Source: Clostridia bacterium (GTDB lineage Bacteria > Bacillota > Clostridia > Oscillospirales > CAG-272). Taken from it: a stretch of DNA of 49,973 nucleotides. Of this stretch, positions 1 through 9,561 are shown piece by piece; the first letter of the stretch is position 1, and each line of letters opens with the position of its first letter. A program made the position numbers and the translations under genes. The DNA lies in assembly GCA_017625935.1 (NCBI GenBank), contig JAGALA010000004.1, forward strand, positions 1 through 49,973. Reading direction: 5' to 3'. The notes beneath the pieces were generated by a model. That model searched no databases. It was not told where the DNA came from and was given only the letters and a program-made list of their open reading frames with translations.

Positions 1-900
1 ATTGAAAATTGTCTCGTACTTGACCGCGGGATAGTCTATGCGCGGCTTTGATCTGTCGATCTCAAGTTTCGTCTCTTTCCAGACGCACGAAGAAAACTTC
101 GCGATGTCGTTCGCGCGGCGCATCGCATCGTTCGATGCAACGAGCCGGGTTCGGCTTACGATATTCTCCGAATCGACCAGGGGGCGTGTGGTGTTGTTCC
201 TGAAGTAATTCGCACCGAGGAGTGTATATCCGGTCTGACGGTAGACGATTTCCCGATCCCACGCCTTGCCGCCATAGTTGAAATGACGGAAACCGTTGTT
301 GTGGGTGAACACGATATCGAGAAAATCGTCATAAAGCGCCGGATCAAAAACAGCATAGTTATCGGACGACGTCTGCTGTCCGCGAAAATCAAGAGCCAGC
401 TTCAAACCTGGAATGTTCGCGCGGACATCCTCCGCCTCGCCCCGAAACGCCGAACATGCGTCATCTGCCGCGAACCTCAGCCAATCGTAATAGCGCTCTG
501 GATTGTCGGCAAGCTCCTTGACCCGCGCACGGGAACGGCGCCAATCACCTTTTTTCGACGGGTCCACGGCGAGCATCATCATCTGTACCCACCGCATTTG
601 ATCGGTTGCCTTGAGGTGTTCGTCGATTCCTTGTGTCTTGGCAAACGCTACTGTCAGAGAGGTCAGCATCTTGTGCGCCTGTTCGTCCACGTCGGCAAGG
701 TAGGCATTGAGCCGTCCTTCACCGAGCAGGGCGGAATACCTTCCGCGACGGTGCTGCTTGAGGTAGTCGAGGTGCATCCGTCCATATTTGCCGATGGACT
801 TCTGTTCGGGAAGCTCCACGTCGGGAACGAGGTTGCCGTTTTCCTCGCGGTATGTACCTCCAAGCTGTTCGTAATAATTTTGTGTCATGTCATTGACCAT
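1..900 (-). CDS. TnpV-like N-terminus joined to an unrecognised C-terminal region (partial, runs off left edge)
   Basis: An open frame of 300 codons with no stop runs off the left edge, so the C-terminus is unseen. Residues about 5-112 resemble the transposon-encoded protein TnpV family: an N-terminal GDY/GGTY-like strand, then a KYGRMHLDYLKQHRR block and an ATDQMRWVQMM block matching the family's usual ending. TnpV proteins are normally only about 110-130 residues, yet here the frame continues for at least 190 residues (motifs include DWLRFAADDAC, NNGFRHFNYGGKAW and YRQTGYTLLGANYF) that I do not recognise. The start at 900 is chosen because GGGAG lies 5 nt upstream; an in-frame ATG at 888 is the alternative. 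Codon choice looks GC-richer than in all following genes, which suggests recent transfer. It follows the broken AbrB gene by 16 nt on the same strand. Confidence 0.55.
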   Translation of the reverse strand, partial: MVNDMTQNYYEQLGGTYREENGNLVPDVELPEQKSIGKYGRMHLDYLKQHRRGRYSALLGEGRLNAYLADVDEQAHKMLTSLTVAFAKTQGIDEHLKATDQMRWVQMMMLAVDPSKKGDWRRSRARVKELADNPERYYDWLRFAADDACSAFRGEAEDVRANIPGLKLALDFRGQQTSSDNYAVFDPALYDDFLDIVFTHNNGFRHFNYGGKAWDREIVYRQTGYTLLGANYFRNNTTRPLVDSENIVSRTRLVASNDAMRRANDIAKFSSCVWKETKLEIDRSKPRIDYPAVKYETIFN

Positions 901-916
901 CCTTTCTCCCTATGTA

Positions 917-1150
917 TTATAGGAGTATATTTTCCGTACTTCTGCCTGAGTTTTTGTCGTCAGATGTGTCCTTTCTCACATCTCCAATTCTTTTCGACAT
1001 TTCAAGCATAGCGTAGCAGAACCGATTGAATGGTGTCAATGTTGTCTGCGACGGGTCGCCCTCGCGGATTCTCATTGTTCTTCTAATTTCCTTTGGTATA
1101 ACTACACGGCCAAGGTCATCAATTCTTCTAACGATACCGGTTGCCTTCAT
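917..1150 (-). pseudogene. Truncated AbrB/SpoVT-type transition-state regulator
   Basis: The first ~33 residues are a textbook AbrB/SpoVT swapped-hairpin DNA-binding domain, with MKATGIVRRIDDLGRVVIP then KEIRRTMRIREGDP. In intact members this continues with an LEI(Y/F)TDREG-type strand; here the match stops right after GDP and 44 unrelated residues follow before the stop. The AbrB domain therefore lacks its last strands and is probably non-functional, or the gene is a 3' replacement created by a rearrangement. The start at 1150 has AGGAG 7 nt upstream (1158-1162). The break sits at the border of the GC-richer segment that carries the TnpV-like frame, so an insertion or deletion by a mobile element is a natural explanation, but the junction itself is not resolved. 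Confidence 0.65.
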
Positions 1151-1236
1151 AAAAAATCTCCTATTCAAAATTCAATATAGTTGCTCTTTTATTGTTTGCT
1201 TAATTTGTGCAGTTATACATAATTTTTGAAAATAAA

Positions 1237-1276
1237 AAGCACTTAGCCGAAATTTACCAAATCAGCCAAGTGCTTA
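1237..1276 (-). terminator. Rho-independent terminator of the xyl operon
   Basis: On the minus strand AAGCACTT(G)GC pairs with GC(T)AAGTGCTT across a ~20-nt loop and is followed by TTTTTATTTT, just after the xylB stop. It ends the alpha-xylosidase/xylA/xylB transcript. Confidence 0.75.
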
Positions 1277-1280
1277 TTTA

Positions 1281-2750
1281 TTAAATCAATTTATAAACGT
1301 CCTTAAGTGCCGGATAAAGCCTCTTGAAATTTTCGTACTTTTTATTGTAAAGTGACTGAATTTCATCCACAGGGTAGGTTATATCTCTGTTTTTTACAAG
1401 CTTTTTTGTCGCCTCGGAAACGCTTGAATATTCGCCGCTTGCAACCATAGCGAGAATAGCGGCGCCGTAGGACGGACCCTCCTCAATAAGAGGTCTTATA
1501 ACGGGAATTCCAAGCACGTTTGCAACAATCTTGCGCCAAACCTCGCTTTTTGCACCGCCACCGCAAATCTTTGTTGATTCGATTTTAACGCCGCTTGCAC
1601 GTGCAAGCTCAACCGAATCACGGAGCGCAAATGCAACGCCCTCTAAAACCGCTAATGTCATTTCTTTGCGCGTTGTGCTTGGGCGCATACCGATAAACGC
1701 ACCCTTTGCATCCACGTCATTGTGCGGTGTGCGCTCACCCATCAAGTAGGGAAGGAAATATACGTCATTTTTGCCAAGAAGCGCATCAAGCCCGGCTTCC
1801 TCGCCTTTGAAGTCATTCGAGCCAAGAATTTCCTCGACCCACCATTTGTTGCAGGATGCCGCCGAGAGAATACAGCCCATTAGGTGATATTTTCCGTTTG
1901 CGTGGCAGAAATTGTGAAGCGCGCCGCATTCATTTTTTGTAAATGAATCTTGTGAAATAAACACCGTGCCGCTTGTGCCAAGGGAAATATTGCAGTCACC
2001 CGAGCCCGAGATTCCCGTGCCTATCGCCGCACCTGCGTTATCTCCTGCACCCGCCGCTATTGTAATTTCACCAAGCCCAAGCTCGCGTCCAACCTCGGGT
2101 AAAAGTGTGCCGATTTTTTCGTATGATTCAAAAAGAGTGGGGAGAGTGTCTGAGTTTACCGAGCAAATCTTGCACATTTCTTTAGACCAGCATCTGTTTT
2201 TAACGTCCAAAAGGAGCATACCCGATGCATCGGAATAGTCCGTAGCAAACGTGCCGCTTAATTTGTAAGCAAGATAGTCTTTAGGGAGCATAATTTTTTT
2301 AATTCTTGCAAAATTCTCGGGCTCATTTTTCTTAACCCATAAAATTTTCGGTGCGGTGAAGCCCGCAAATGAAATGTTCGCAGTATATTCCATTAGCTTA
2401 TCCTGACCGATAGTCTCGTTCAGATAAGCGGTTTCAGCCCCTGTTCTGCCATCGTTCCACAAAATCGCGGGTCGAATTACCTCATCGTTTTCATCAAGCA
2501 AAACAAGACCGTGCATCTGTCCGCCAAAGGAAATGCCCTTAACCGTGTCCGTATCAACCCCCGAAAGAAGCTCCTTTAAGCCGTCAATCGTTTGATTATA
2601 CCAATCAACAGGATTTTGCTCGCTCCAGCCGCTGTGAGGATAGGAAATGGGGTATTCTCGGCTGACTGCTTTTTCAATTTCGCCATCACGTCGCACCAAA
2701 AGAATTTTAACCGACGAGGTGCCTAAATCAATTCCGATATATCTGTTCAT
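1281..2750 (-). CDS. xylB: Xylulokinase
   Basis: A 489-residue FGGY-family sugar kinase that phosphorylates D-xylulose to xylulose 5-phosphate with ATP, in the cytoplasm; it feeds xylose into the pentose phosphate pathway. The N-terminal phosphate-binding motif IGIDLGTSS is at residues 5-13, the substrate loop SFGGQMHGLVLLDENDEV near 74-91, the LWNDGRT loop near 97, and the catalytic Asp in GAGDNAG at about residue 237. A second ATP-site motif is SLGTSGTVF and the C-terminal domain carries KICGGGAKSEVWR. Length matches E. coli XylB (484 aa). The start at 2750 lies one base past the xylA stop codon, so translation is probably coupled to xylA; an upstream start at 2768 would overlap xylA by 17 nt and adds residues the family lacks. 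Last gene of the operon. Confidence 0.95.
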   Translation of the reverse strand: MNRYIGIDLGTSSVKILLVRRDGEIEKAVSREYPISYPHSGWSEQNPVDWYNQTIDGLKELLSGVDTDTVKGISFGGQMHGLVLLDENDEVIRPAILWNDGRTGAETAYLNETIGQDKLMEYTANISFAGFTAPKILWVKKNEPENFARIKKIMLPKDYLAYKLSGTFATDYSDASGMLLLDVKNRCWSKEMCKICSVNSDTLPTLFESYEKIGTLLPEVGRELGLGEITIAAGAGDNAGAAIGTGISGSGDCNISLGTSGTVFISQDSFTKNECGALHNFCHANGKYHLMGCILSAASCNKWWVEEILGSNDFKGEEAGLDALLGKNDVYFLPYLMGERTPHNDVDAKGAFIGMRPSTTRKEMTLAVLEGVAFALRDSVELARASGVKIESTKICGGGAKSEVWRKIVANVLGIPVIRPLIEEGPSYGAAILAMVASGEYSSVSEATKKLVKNRDITYPVDEIQSLYNKKYENFKRLYPALKDVYKLI

Positions 2751-2751
2751 A

Positions 2752-4068
2752 TTAACCAAAGAGAACACTGTTCACAATACTCTCAAGCATTTCTTGTCTG
2801 CCGCTACCCGGTAGCTTAGCGTTGCCAAGCTCCTCAGCGTAAGCTGCAAGCTCCTCAAGAGATGTCTCTCCTTTAAGAATTTTTTGACCGATTTCGGTGT
2901 TGTAGTAGCTTGAATATCTTTCCTTTTTGAACTCGTCAAGGCGACCGTCCTCGATAAGCTCCGCCGCCTTAATTAGACCGAGCGCAAACGTGTCCATACC
3001 GAGAATAAAGCCCATAAACATATCCTCATATGTGTATGATGGACGGCGGTTCTTTGCATCAAAGTTGAAGCCGCCTGTCAGTCCGCCCGCGTTTAATACC
3101 TCAAGCATACACATAGTAGCTGTGTAAACGTCAAATGGGAACTCGTCCGTGTCCCAGCCAAGGAGATAGTCGCCTTGGTTAGCATCTATCGAGCCGAGCA
3201 TACCGTTAATTGCGCTGATTCTCAAATCGTGCTCGAAGGTGTGACCTGCAAGAGTTGCGTGGTTTGCCTCAATATTCATCTTGAAATCCTTGTCAAGACC
3301 GTGAGCCTTTAAGAAGCCGATAGCCGTTGATGCGTCAAAATCGTATTGATGCTTCATTGGCTCCTTTGGCTTTGGCTCAATGTAGAAATCGCCGTCAAAG
3401 CCGATTGAACGGCCGTACTTAACTGCCATCTTCATAAGCCTTGCAATATTTTCCTGTTCAAACTTAACGTCCGTGTTAAGAAGCGTTTCGTAGCCCTCAC
3501 GGCCGCCCCAGAAGACGTATCCGCGACCGCCAAGCTTAACAGTTAAGTCAAGCGCCTTTTTTACCTGAGCCGCCGCAAAGGCGTAAACCTCAGCGCTGTT
3601 TGAAGAGCCTGCACCGTTGCAGAAGCGCGGGTTAGAGAACATATTTGCAGTTCCCCAAAGGCACTTAATGCCCGTTTCGTTCATTTTTTCGAGAATATAG
3701 TCGGTAATCTCGTCAAGACGGCGGTTTGTTTCCTTAATATCGTCTGCCTCGGGCACGATATCAACGTCGTGGAAGCAGAAATACTTAATGCCGAGCTTTT
3801 GCATAAATTCAAAGCCCGCGTCAACCTTAGCGCGTGCATGCTCCATAGTGCCACGTTCAGCACCAAAAGACTTGTCAGCAACACCACGACCGAACATATC
3901 GGTTCCCTCAGCACAAAGATTGTGCCACCAAGCCATTGCAAACGGAAGATGCTCGCTCATCTTTTTGCCCATAATTACTCTGTCCGCGTCGTAATACTTG
4001 AAGGCAAGAGGATTTTTGCTCTTCGGTCCCTCATACTTGATTTTTTCGATGTTAAAAATTTCGCTCAT
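2752..4068 (-). CDS. xylA: Xylose isomerase
   Basis: A 438-residue xylose isomerase that converts D-xylose to D-xylulose using two divalent metal ions in a TIM barrel. The length and the N-terminal ~50-residue extension are typical of the long (class II) enzymes of Firmicutes and Thermotoga. The catalytic His100 and Asp103 lie in [11 protein letters not shown]; the metal-binding glutamate and lysine are in [33 protein letters not shown] supplies further metal ligands; WGGREGYE is the family signature. The start at 4068 has GGAG about 9 nt upstream, placed in the short gap after the alpha-xylosidase stop at 4074. It sits between the GH31 enzyme that should release xylose and xylB, which uses its product. 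Confidence 0.97.
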   Translation of the reverse strand: MSEIFNIEKIKYEGPKSKNPLAFKYYDADRVIMGKKMSEHLPFAMAWWHNLCAEGTDMFGRGVADKSFGAERGTMEHARAKVDAGFEFMQKLGIKYFCFHDVDIVPEADDIKETNRRLDEITDYILEKMNETGIKCLWGTANMFSNPRFCNGAGSSNSAEVYAFAAAQVKKALDLTVKLGGRGYVFWGGREGYETLLNTDVKFEQENIARLMKMAVKYGRSIGFDGDFYIEPKPKEPMKHQYDFDASTAIGFLKAHGLDKDFKMNIEANHATLAGHTFEHDLRISAINGMLGSIDANQGDYLLGWDTDEFPFDVYTATMCMLEVLNAGGLTGGFNFDAKNRRPSYTYEDMFMGFILGMDTFALGLIKAAELIEDGRLDEFKKERYSSYYNTEIGQKILKGETSLEELAAYAEELGNAKLPGSGRQEMLESIVNSVLFG

Positions 4069-4073
4069 TTTAT

Positions 4074-6074
4074 TTATTCTCCTATAAAAATATTTCTGTT
4101 TAATTTTCCGCCGTTTCGTATAAATAGCGGTATTTTATCAATCGGGGCATCAACCTCTACGGTTTGTCCGCCCGTGTATCCTTCGCCCGTCCATACGTTT
4201 ATCCAAGCATCCTTACTGCTCGGCAAATATACCTGACGTGAAAGCTCGTTTTCGTTTATGATAGGCGCAACAAGCAAATCACCGCCAAACATATATTCGT
4301 CGTTAATTCCCCACGCCTTAGTATCGCTTGGGAAATCATAGAAAAGCGGACGCATAGGCGGCGTGCCTGTCTCGTGCGCCTCTGCCATTAGCTCCTTGAT
4401 GTACGGCTTCAAGCGCTCACGAATAAATATGTACTTGGTGAAAATTTGCTCGCACTCCTCGCCGTATGACCAAATCTCGTTTGGCGCACCGTAGCCGAAT
4501 TTGCCACCGCCGCTTGTCGGCTCACCGCCCTCGGGGAAGGTTTCAAACCAAGGGTCTCTGCAGCCGTGCATACGAAGCACAGGGGAGAAGGCTGCATATT
4601 CAAACCACCTTGCAATCAGCTGCCTGAATTTGGGGTCGTCATTTGTGCCGCCGTCAAAGCCGCCAATGTCGGTCGTCCACCAGGGTATGCCGCTCATTGC
4701 CATATTGAGTCCTGCACGCACCTGACATCCGAGTGCTTCAAACGTTGGTGCAATATCGCCCGACCAAACAAGCGCACCGTATTTTTGTGAGCCAAGCCAA
4801 GCACACCTTATGAGGTTGAGGATATTTTCCTGTCCCTCGCGTGCCATTCCATTGTAAAAATTCTCAGCGTATTTTTGTGGGTATATGTTTCCAACCTCCA
4901 AGCAGTCGCCAAGGTGGTAAATGTGGTTATCGTAATCGTAAAACTCGTATTCGGGCTCTGCCTCGTCAAGCCAGAAAATCTTAATTCCGTGCTTATAGTA
5001 ATTTTCCTTTGCCTTGCTCCAAACAAATTCGCCAGCCTCTGGGTTTGTCGCATCGTAAAATACCGCAGGAGAAACGCAATCCATATGGTTGCGCCGTCCG
5101 CGATGGTTCTTTATAAGATACCCCTTGTCCTCCATTTCTCGGTAGTTTTCGCTGTTAAAATCAACAGTCGGCCAAACGGATACCATTAGCTCCGTGCCCA
5201 TATCGTTTAACTCCTTAACCATACCCTCAGGGTCGGGAAAGTAGTTTTTGTCAAACTTAAAATCGCCTTGGTTGGGCCAATGGAAAAAGTCGCAAACAAT
5301 AACCGAAAGCGGAATTTTACGCTTATAATATTCACGCGCAACGGAGAGCAAGTCCTCCTGGCACCAATATCTCAGCTTTGATTGCCAAAAGCCCATGGCA
5401 TATTCGGGCATCATCGGCGGCTTGCCGGTAAGAGCCATATATTTTTCCAAAATTTCAGAGGGAGCGTCGCCCGATATAATAATATAGTCGATTTCCTCGC
5501 CCATTTCGGCTTTCCACGTGGTTATGTTTTTGCCAAACGATACCTCGCCTATCGAGGGCATATGATATATGAAGCCGTAGCCGCGATTTGAAATATAAAA
5601 AGGAACGGATGCTTGCGAATTTCTGTGTGCAAGCTCAAGTGTCGCTCCCTTGACGTCCAAAAACGGCTGCTGATACTGTCCCATGCCGAAAATCTTTTCA
5701 CCCTCGTTTGCTAAGAAGCGAAGATTTATGCGATATTTGCCGTCACCGCGAGAAAGAAATTCCTTTCCCTTTTTCTTAAGTGGCTTCGGCACGTAATACT
5801 CCTCTAAAAGAAGCTTTCCGTTTTCATTATAAAATGAAAGCTTGCCGCTTTCTTCAATTACTGCACGCGCCTTGCCGTTTGCTATCTCGGCACACTTTTC
5901 CGAAATGTTGATTTTGCAAGCTACCTCTGCCTGTGGCAAAAGAGCATAGTCGCGTACACCGAAGCTTTCATCAAGTCTGGCACGGACTCTTAGCGCGTCC
6001 TTGCCGCACGGCTCAATCCGCACACAAATATTCTCATCCTTAAAAACAAGCGCGTTTTTACACGTTGAAAACAT
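4074..6074 (-). CDS. GH31 alpha-xylosidase-like glycoside hydrolase
   Basis: A 666-residue GH31 retaining alpha-glycosidase without signal peptide, so cytoplasmic. Residues ~1-215 form the beta-sandwich domain with the GMGQYQQ signature near 130; the (beta/alpha)8 catalytic domain covers ~220-570, and beta-strand domains follow. The predicted nucleophile is Asp370 in FWLDEAEPE, a form resembling the WxDA(S/T)EPE motif of Xyl31A-type alpha-xylosidases; the predicted acid/base is Asp440 in VWSGD. The expected substrate is an alpha-xyloside such as isoprimeverose or other xyloglucan fragments, giving free xylose to the adjacent xylA and xylB. That role comes mainly from the operon, since GH31 members also include alpha-glucosidases. 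The start at 6074 has a perfect AGGAGG 6 nt upstream. First gene of the operon, divergent from the AraC regulator. Confidence 0.87.
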   Translation of the reverse strand: MFSTCKNALVFKDENICVRIEPCGKDALRVRARLDESFGVRDYALLPQAEVACKINISEKCAEIANGKARAVIEESGKLSFYNENGKLLLEEYYVPKPLKKKGKEFLSRGDGKYRINLRFLANEGEKIFGMGQYQQPFLDVKGATLELAHRNSQASVPFYISNRGYGFIYHMPSIGEVSFGKNITTWKAEMGEEIDYIIISGDAPSEILEKYMALTGKPPMMPEYAMGFWQSKLRYWCQEDLLSVAREYYKRKIPLSVIVCDFFHWPNQGDFKFDKNYFPDPEGMVKELNDMGTELMVSVWPTVDFNSENYREMEDKGYLIKNHRGRRNHMDCVSPAVFYDATNPEAGEFVWSKAKENYYKHGIKIFWLDEAEPEYEFYDYDNHIYHLGDCLEVGNIYPQKYAENFYNGMAREGQENILNLIRCAWLGSQKYGALVWSGDIAPTFEALGCQVRAGLNMAMSGIPWWTTDIGGFDGGTNDDPKFRQLIARWFEYAAFSPVLRMHGCRDPWFETFPEGGEPTSGGGKFGYGAPNEIWSYGEECEQIFTKYIFIRERLKPYIKELMAEAHETGTPPMRPLFYDFPSDTKAWGINDEYMFGGDLLVAPIINENELSRQVYLPSSKDAWINVWTGEGYTGGQTVEVDAPIDKIPLFIRNGGKLNRNIFIGE

Positions 6075-6111
6075 TAAACACCTCCTATTGTTGCTAAAAT
6101 CCAATTGCTTA

Positions 6112-6130
6112 ATTATATCTTAAGATATAA
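6112..6130 (-). promoter_or_regulatory. Likely xyl operon -10 element overlapped by an 18-bp perfect palindrome
   Basis: On the minus strand a TATAAT (6112-6117) sits 38 nt before the alpha-xylosidase start, but the hexamer 17 bp upstream (TGTCAA) is a poor -35, as expected for an activator-dependent promoter. A perfect palindrome TTATATCTTAAGATATAA (6113-6130) overlaps the -10 and lies just upstream of the araC-type promoter, so it could be an operator. The role is inferred from position only. Confidence 0.45.
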
Positions 6131-6134
6131 ATGC

Positions 6135-6163
6135 TTGACATTGCTATTCATAAGTGATACAAT
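6135..6163 (+). promoter_or_regulatory. Sigma-A promoter of the AraC-family regulator
   Basis: TTGACA-N17-TACAAT, one mismatch to consensus, 33 nt before the regulator's start codon. Confidence 0.75.
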
Positions 6164-6196
6164 TATAATCATAAAGTAAGATTTTTGGAGTAAATT

Positions 6197-6958
6197 ATGA
6201 TTACATATGAAGGACACCGTTCCTATTCGGGACACGAAATTTATTCTCAATTTGATGAAAATTTAGCATTTGGCATACATCTTCACAATAGCTTTGAGCT
6301 TGTTTACGTCAAGGCAGGGGAGCTATCTGTAAATTTGGACGGAAGAGATTATACAGTAAAAGAGGGGCAAGCAATGCTAATCTTACCAAACAGTATTCAT
6401 TCCTACAAAACCGAAAAATATTCAGTCAGCAGACTGTATATTTTTTCAAACCGATACGTGCATACGTTTTACGGTCAAATCAAAAATAAGGTGCCCCTGT
6501 GTCCGATTTTTGACCTTGAAGACTCATCTATTTTAGAAAAATTGAACGATGAGAGCATAGATAAATATCTTGCAAAATCTATTTTTTACAATTTGATTTA
6601 TCAGTTTAACAAAAACACGGACTATGAGGAAAAAAACACAAAGCGCCTTGATAATTACGGCAGAATTCTCAGCTTTATATCAATGCATTACCAAGAAAAC
6701 ATAACAGTCAAGGATATGGCAAGGGAAATGGGCTATGACCACAGATACGTAACGTCGCTTATAAAAAAGGGTCTTGACACCACCTTCCGCGCACTCCTTA
6801 ATGAATACCGTATTCAAAATGCTCAATATCTTTTAGCAACGGAATCAAAAAGCATAGCGGAGATAGCGTATGAATGCGGTTACGATTCGCTTTGCTCGTT
6901 TAACCGCAATTTTAAGGAAATTATCGGCGCAACTCCAAAGCAGTTTAGACAAAAATAG
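6197..6958 (+). CDS. AraC-family transcriptional regulator, probable activator of the xyl operon
   Basis: A 253-residue AraC/XylS regulator. Residues ~1-130 form a cupin sugar-sensing domain with the HLHNSFELVYV strand and the LPNSIHSY motif; residues ~150-253 hold the two helix-turn-helix motifs (ITVKDMAREMGYDHRYVTSL and SIAEIAYECGYDSLCSFNRN), ending in the family signature GATPKQFRQK. The start at 6197 follows TGGAG by 7 nt. It is transcribed divergently from the alpha-xylosidase/xylA/xylB operon across a 122-bp shared region. That arrangement, and the weak -35 of the operon promoter, suggest it senses xylose or a xyloside and activates the operon. The ligand is inferred. Confidence 0.88.
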   Translation: MITYEGHRSYSGHEIYSQFDENLAFGIHLHNSFELVYVKAGELSVNLDGRDYTVKEGQAMLILPNSIHSYKTEKYSVSRLYIFSNRYVHTFYGQIKNKVPLCPIFDLEDSSILEKLNDESIDKYLAKSIFYNLIYQFNKNTDYEEKNTKRLDNYGRILSFISMHYQENITVKDMAREMGYDHRYVTSLIKKGLDTTFRALLNEYRIQNAQYLLATESKSIAEIAYECGYDSLCSFNRNFKEIIGATPKQFRQK

Positions 6959-6997
6959 AATAGGATTAAAGAATGATTGTATTTTAAAAATGATATG

Positions 6998-7028
6998 GCG
7001 GGGATTGTGCGTTTGGCAATATCCCCGC
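6998..7028 (+). terminator. Possible weak terminator hairpin after the AraC gene
   Basis: GCGGGGAT pairs with ATCCCCGC around a 15-nt loop, followed by an AT-rich stretch (TATTATAAATTT) without a clean T-run. Confidence 0.4.
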
Positions 7029-7064
7029 TATTATAAATTTAATCTTAAAATTTTCTCACGCGTA

Positions 7065-7093
7065 TTGAAAAACGCGTAAATATATGGTATTAT
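7065..7093 (+). promoter_or_regulatory. Sigma-A promoter of the CvpA/aconitase/phosphoglucomutase operon
   Basis: TTGAAA-N17-TATTAT, 52 nt before the CvpA-like gene. Two copies of the palindrome ACGCGT (about 7059 and 7072) flank the -35 box. Confidence 0.7.
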
Positions 7094-7145
7094 ATAAGTT
7101 GAACTTTACTTAACTAAAGCAATTTCTAAAATCTAAGGAGGAAAT

Positions 7146-9527
7146 ATGGATTCCGCTACAATATCTCTTATAATCGCGGTTGCCTTTTTGGCTTGCCTTG
7201 CGGTCGGCTTTTTGAGGGGATTTTTCAAGGGCGTTATAAAAAGCGCGATTGATACGTTTCTTGGCGTTTTAGCCGCCGCACTTTCATTTCCGATAACAAG
7301 GATTATTATGGGTGCACTTGTAAATTCAAGGGTTCTTACCTTTGTTGCGGACAAAGCGATGAGCGCAATACCTGCCGAAGCCGCCACATATGTGGAAATG
7401 GTCAGGGGATATATGGAAAGCCCCGAAAGTGGCACACTTGTTAAAGAAGCATTGACGCTTATTACCGCTTTGCCTACAATATTTATCGCACCACTTATTT
7501 TTATCGTGGTTTTTGCTGTTTTGGCGCTTGTGCTTTTCGGTATGGGCTTCTTTATAAAGATATTCATAAGCTCAAAAAAGCAAAAAATCGGTTGGCGCAT
7601 AGTAGGCGGCGTTTTCAGTGCATTTACGTACGTTTTGGTTATCACCGCCTTTATTATTCCCGTAAACGGCTACGTGAATATAGTAAACGATGCATCCATA
7701 CACGTTTTGGAGGTTATCGAGTCAAACGAGCTTCCAAGTGAGGAAGCAACAGAGGAAAAAGATGAAGCCACCGAGACTTTGGCTGAAAAAACGGGCGACA
7801 GTATGGAAAGCGGCGATATGCAAGAGCCGACAGACGGCGACGGGGCAGAGGTCGTAAAAGAAAATGAACCGATAGACCTATCCGAGTTTAAGCCAATACT
7901 TAATTTAGTAATAGATTACACAAGCGTTTCAAAGGAAAGCCCGATTTTATCGACCATCAGCTCCTTTGGAGGCAAAAAAATATTCAATTCACTCACAACC
8001 GTTAAAACCGCAGGCTCAGAAATTTGCTTGGAAAAGGAATTAAACGGACTTATTGACCTTGGTGACGTTGCATTAAAGTTCGTAAACACACCGCCCGAGG
8101 AATACGGCGAGACGCAGGCGTTGGCGATTGAAAGAGCAGACGAAATTCTTTCATCCTCTGACTACCTGCCCGAGCTTGTTTCAAGAGCTATTTCCTTTAC
8201 CGCAGGCGAGCTTTACGCAGGCAGGGATCTTTTCGGGCTTGAAAAGCCGAACCTCGGCGAGGAATTTAATCCCGCGCTTGACCGTGTATTAAGAGTCTTA
8301 AAAAGCACAGATGCGGAAGATTTAAAGAAGGACATCGGCACAGTGGCAAGCATTGCAAGCGGAGCGCTTGAAAGCGGAATTATAGAAAATGTAACCTCCG
8401 AGGAAATTGACATTTTTGCAATAGTACAGGATACGGAGCTTTTTGAAACAATTTTCGTTGAGCTATACAAAAACTCAAGAACGAGAAATCTTATTCCTTA
8501 CGTTACAAGCTACATTACCGATTATATTTACGCGCTTTACGATGATATTAACAATGTAAGCACGGATGTGCCGAGCTTTGATTATACACATTATAATGAA
8601 GAGCAAATGTACATCGAGGCTTCATATGTCACCAACACTATAGCAGAGCTGAAGTCGTTCATTGATACAATCGATACCTCGAATGAGGAGCTTGACCCTA
8701 AGCAAATTATAACCGAGGGTGACTTTGCCGCACTCGGCAGAGGACTTGAAAATATGCGCGATAGCATATTTACCGACAGAATTTTCTCAATTGTGGTTTA
8801 TGCCGTTTTACATTCCGAGCTTGCTGATAAGCTTGCAATAGTTGATGAGCAGCTTATTGAGGGTGTTTACGAGAAAAATGCAGACCTTGAGGGTATGCTT
8901 GTCGCAAGACAAAATATTATGAAGCTTGCACTTTCAATTCAAGAGCTTGAAAACAGAGAGCAAACTCATTTACTTATCGATAGCGTTATCGAATCACTTT
9001 TAGATGAGGAAGCAAGCGCGCTTACCTCTATTATTAGCAAGGATAACCTTCAAATTATGGGTATGAACTCACAGCAAGCAGAAAGCATTGAATCGATAGT
9101 CGGCTCAATGGTTCACGGTGCATCGGGCTTTGAGTTTGAAAACGAAGAGGAAAAGCAAGAGGAAATTAAGAAAACCGAGGAAATTATCTTCGCAATAGGA
9201 AACACCGTGCTTGACGAGGACAGAGAGCATCACCATATGTTCGAGCAGGGTGACGGCATCGGCTCAACAACCGAAATGACGGCACAGGATTTCGTAGATA
9301 ACATCGTTGATTCAAAGCTTACCTCGTCAATGGTTCAAAGCGCAACCACTGACCAAAACGGTGAAGCAATAGACAATCCGTATAATCTTCAAGGCGTAAT
9401 AAGCCAAGACGATATGGCACAGATTGAAAACGCATTAAATAACAGCTACGCACAAGAGGATGCAACAGAGGACGAAAAGAAAACACTTGAAGCCCTTGCA
9501 AGCATCTTTGGAGTAAAGCTTAATTAA
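7146..9527 (+). CDS. CvpA-like membrane protein with a very long C-terminal region
   Basis: A 793-residue protein. Its N-terminal ~190 residues look like the CvpA family: four predicted membrane helices (about 6-27, 35-58, 110-140, 150-175), with an early VGFLRGFFKGVIKSA motif. The remaining ~600 residues are soluble, acidic and apparently helical, with an EATEEKDEATET-type acidic linker near 195-240 and no further membrane segment. Ordinary CvpA proteins are about 160-200 residues, so this is a large extension of unknown role; the side of the membrane it occupies cannot be read reliably from sequence. AAGGAGG lies 7 nt before the start. It is 34 nt upstream of the aconitase gene and probably shares its transcript, though no functional link is evident. 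Confidence 0.75.
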   Translation: MDSATISLIIAVAFLACLAVGFLRGFFKGVIKSAIDTFLGVLAAALSFPITRIIMGALVNSRVLTFVADKAMSAIPAEAATYVEMVRGYMESPESGTLVKEALTLITALPTIFIAPLIFIVVFAVLALVLFGMGFFIKIFISSKKQKIGWRIVGGVFSAFTYVLVITAFIIPVNGYVNIVNDASIHVLEVIESNELPSEEATEEKDEATETLAEKTGDSMESGDMQEPTDGDGAEVVKENEPIDLSEFKPILNLVIDYTSVSKESPILSTISSFGGKKIFNSLTTVKTAGSEICLEKELNGLIDLGDVALKFVNTPPEEYGETQALAIERADEILSSSDYLPELVSRAISFTAGELYAGRDLFGLEKPNLGEEFNPALDRVLRVLKSTDAEDLKKDIGTVASIASGALESGIIENVTSEEIDIFAIVQDTELFETIFVELYKNSRTRNLIPYVTSYITDYIYALYDDINNVSTDVPSFDYTHYNEEQMYIEASYVTNTIAELKSFIDTIDTSNEELDPKQIITEGDFAALGRGLENMRDSIFTDRIFSIVVYAVLHSELADKLAIVDEQLIEGVYEKNADLEGMLVARQNIMKLALSIQELENREQTHLLIDSVIESLLDEEASALTSIISKDNLQIMGMNSQQAESIESIVGSMVHGASGFEFENEEEKQEEIKKTEEIIFAIGNTVLDEDREHHHMFEQGDGIGSTTEMTAQDFVDNIVDSKLTSSMVQSATTDQNGEAIDNPYNLQGVISQDDMAQIENALNNSYAQEDATEDEKKTLEALASIFGVKLN

Positions 9528-9561
9528 TAAAATATTCCCACGGCAAAGGAGAACAAGGAAA

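Noticed and set aside
283..1011. A 242-residue plus-strand frame
   Set aside because: It lies opposite a continuous minus-strand frame with a TnpV-like N-terminus and a good ribosome binding site, and its own translation resembles no protein.
4409..5053. Several short ORFs inside the alpha-xylosidase and neighbouring genes on both strands
   Set aside because: All overlap a strongly supported coding frame and their translations show no family features.
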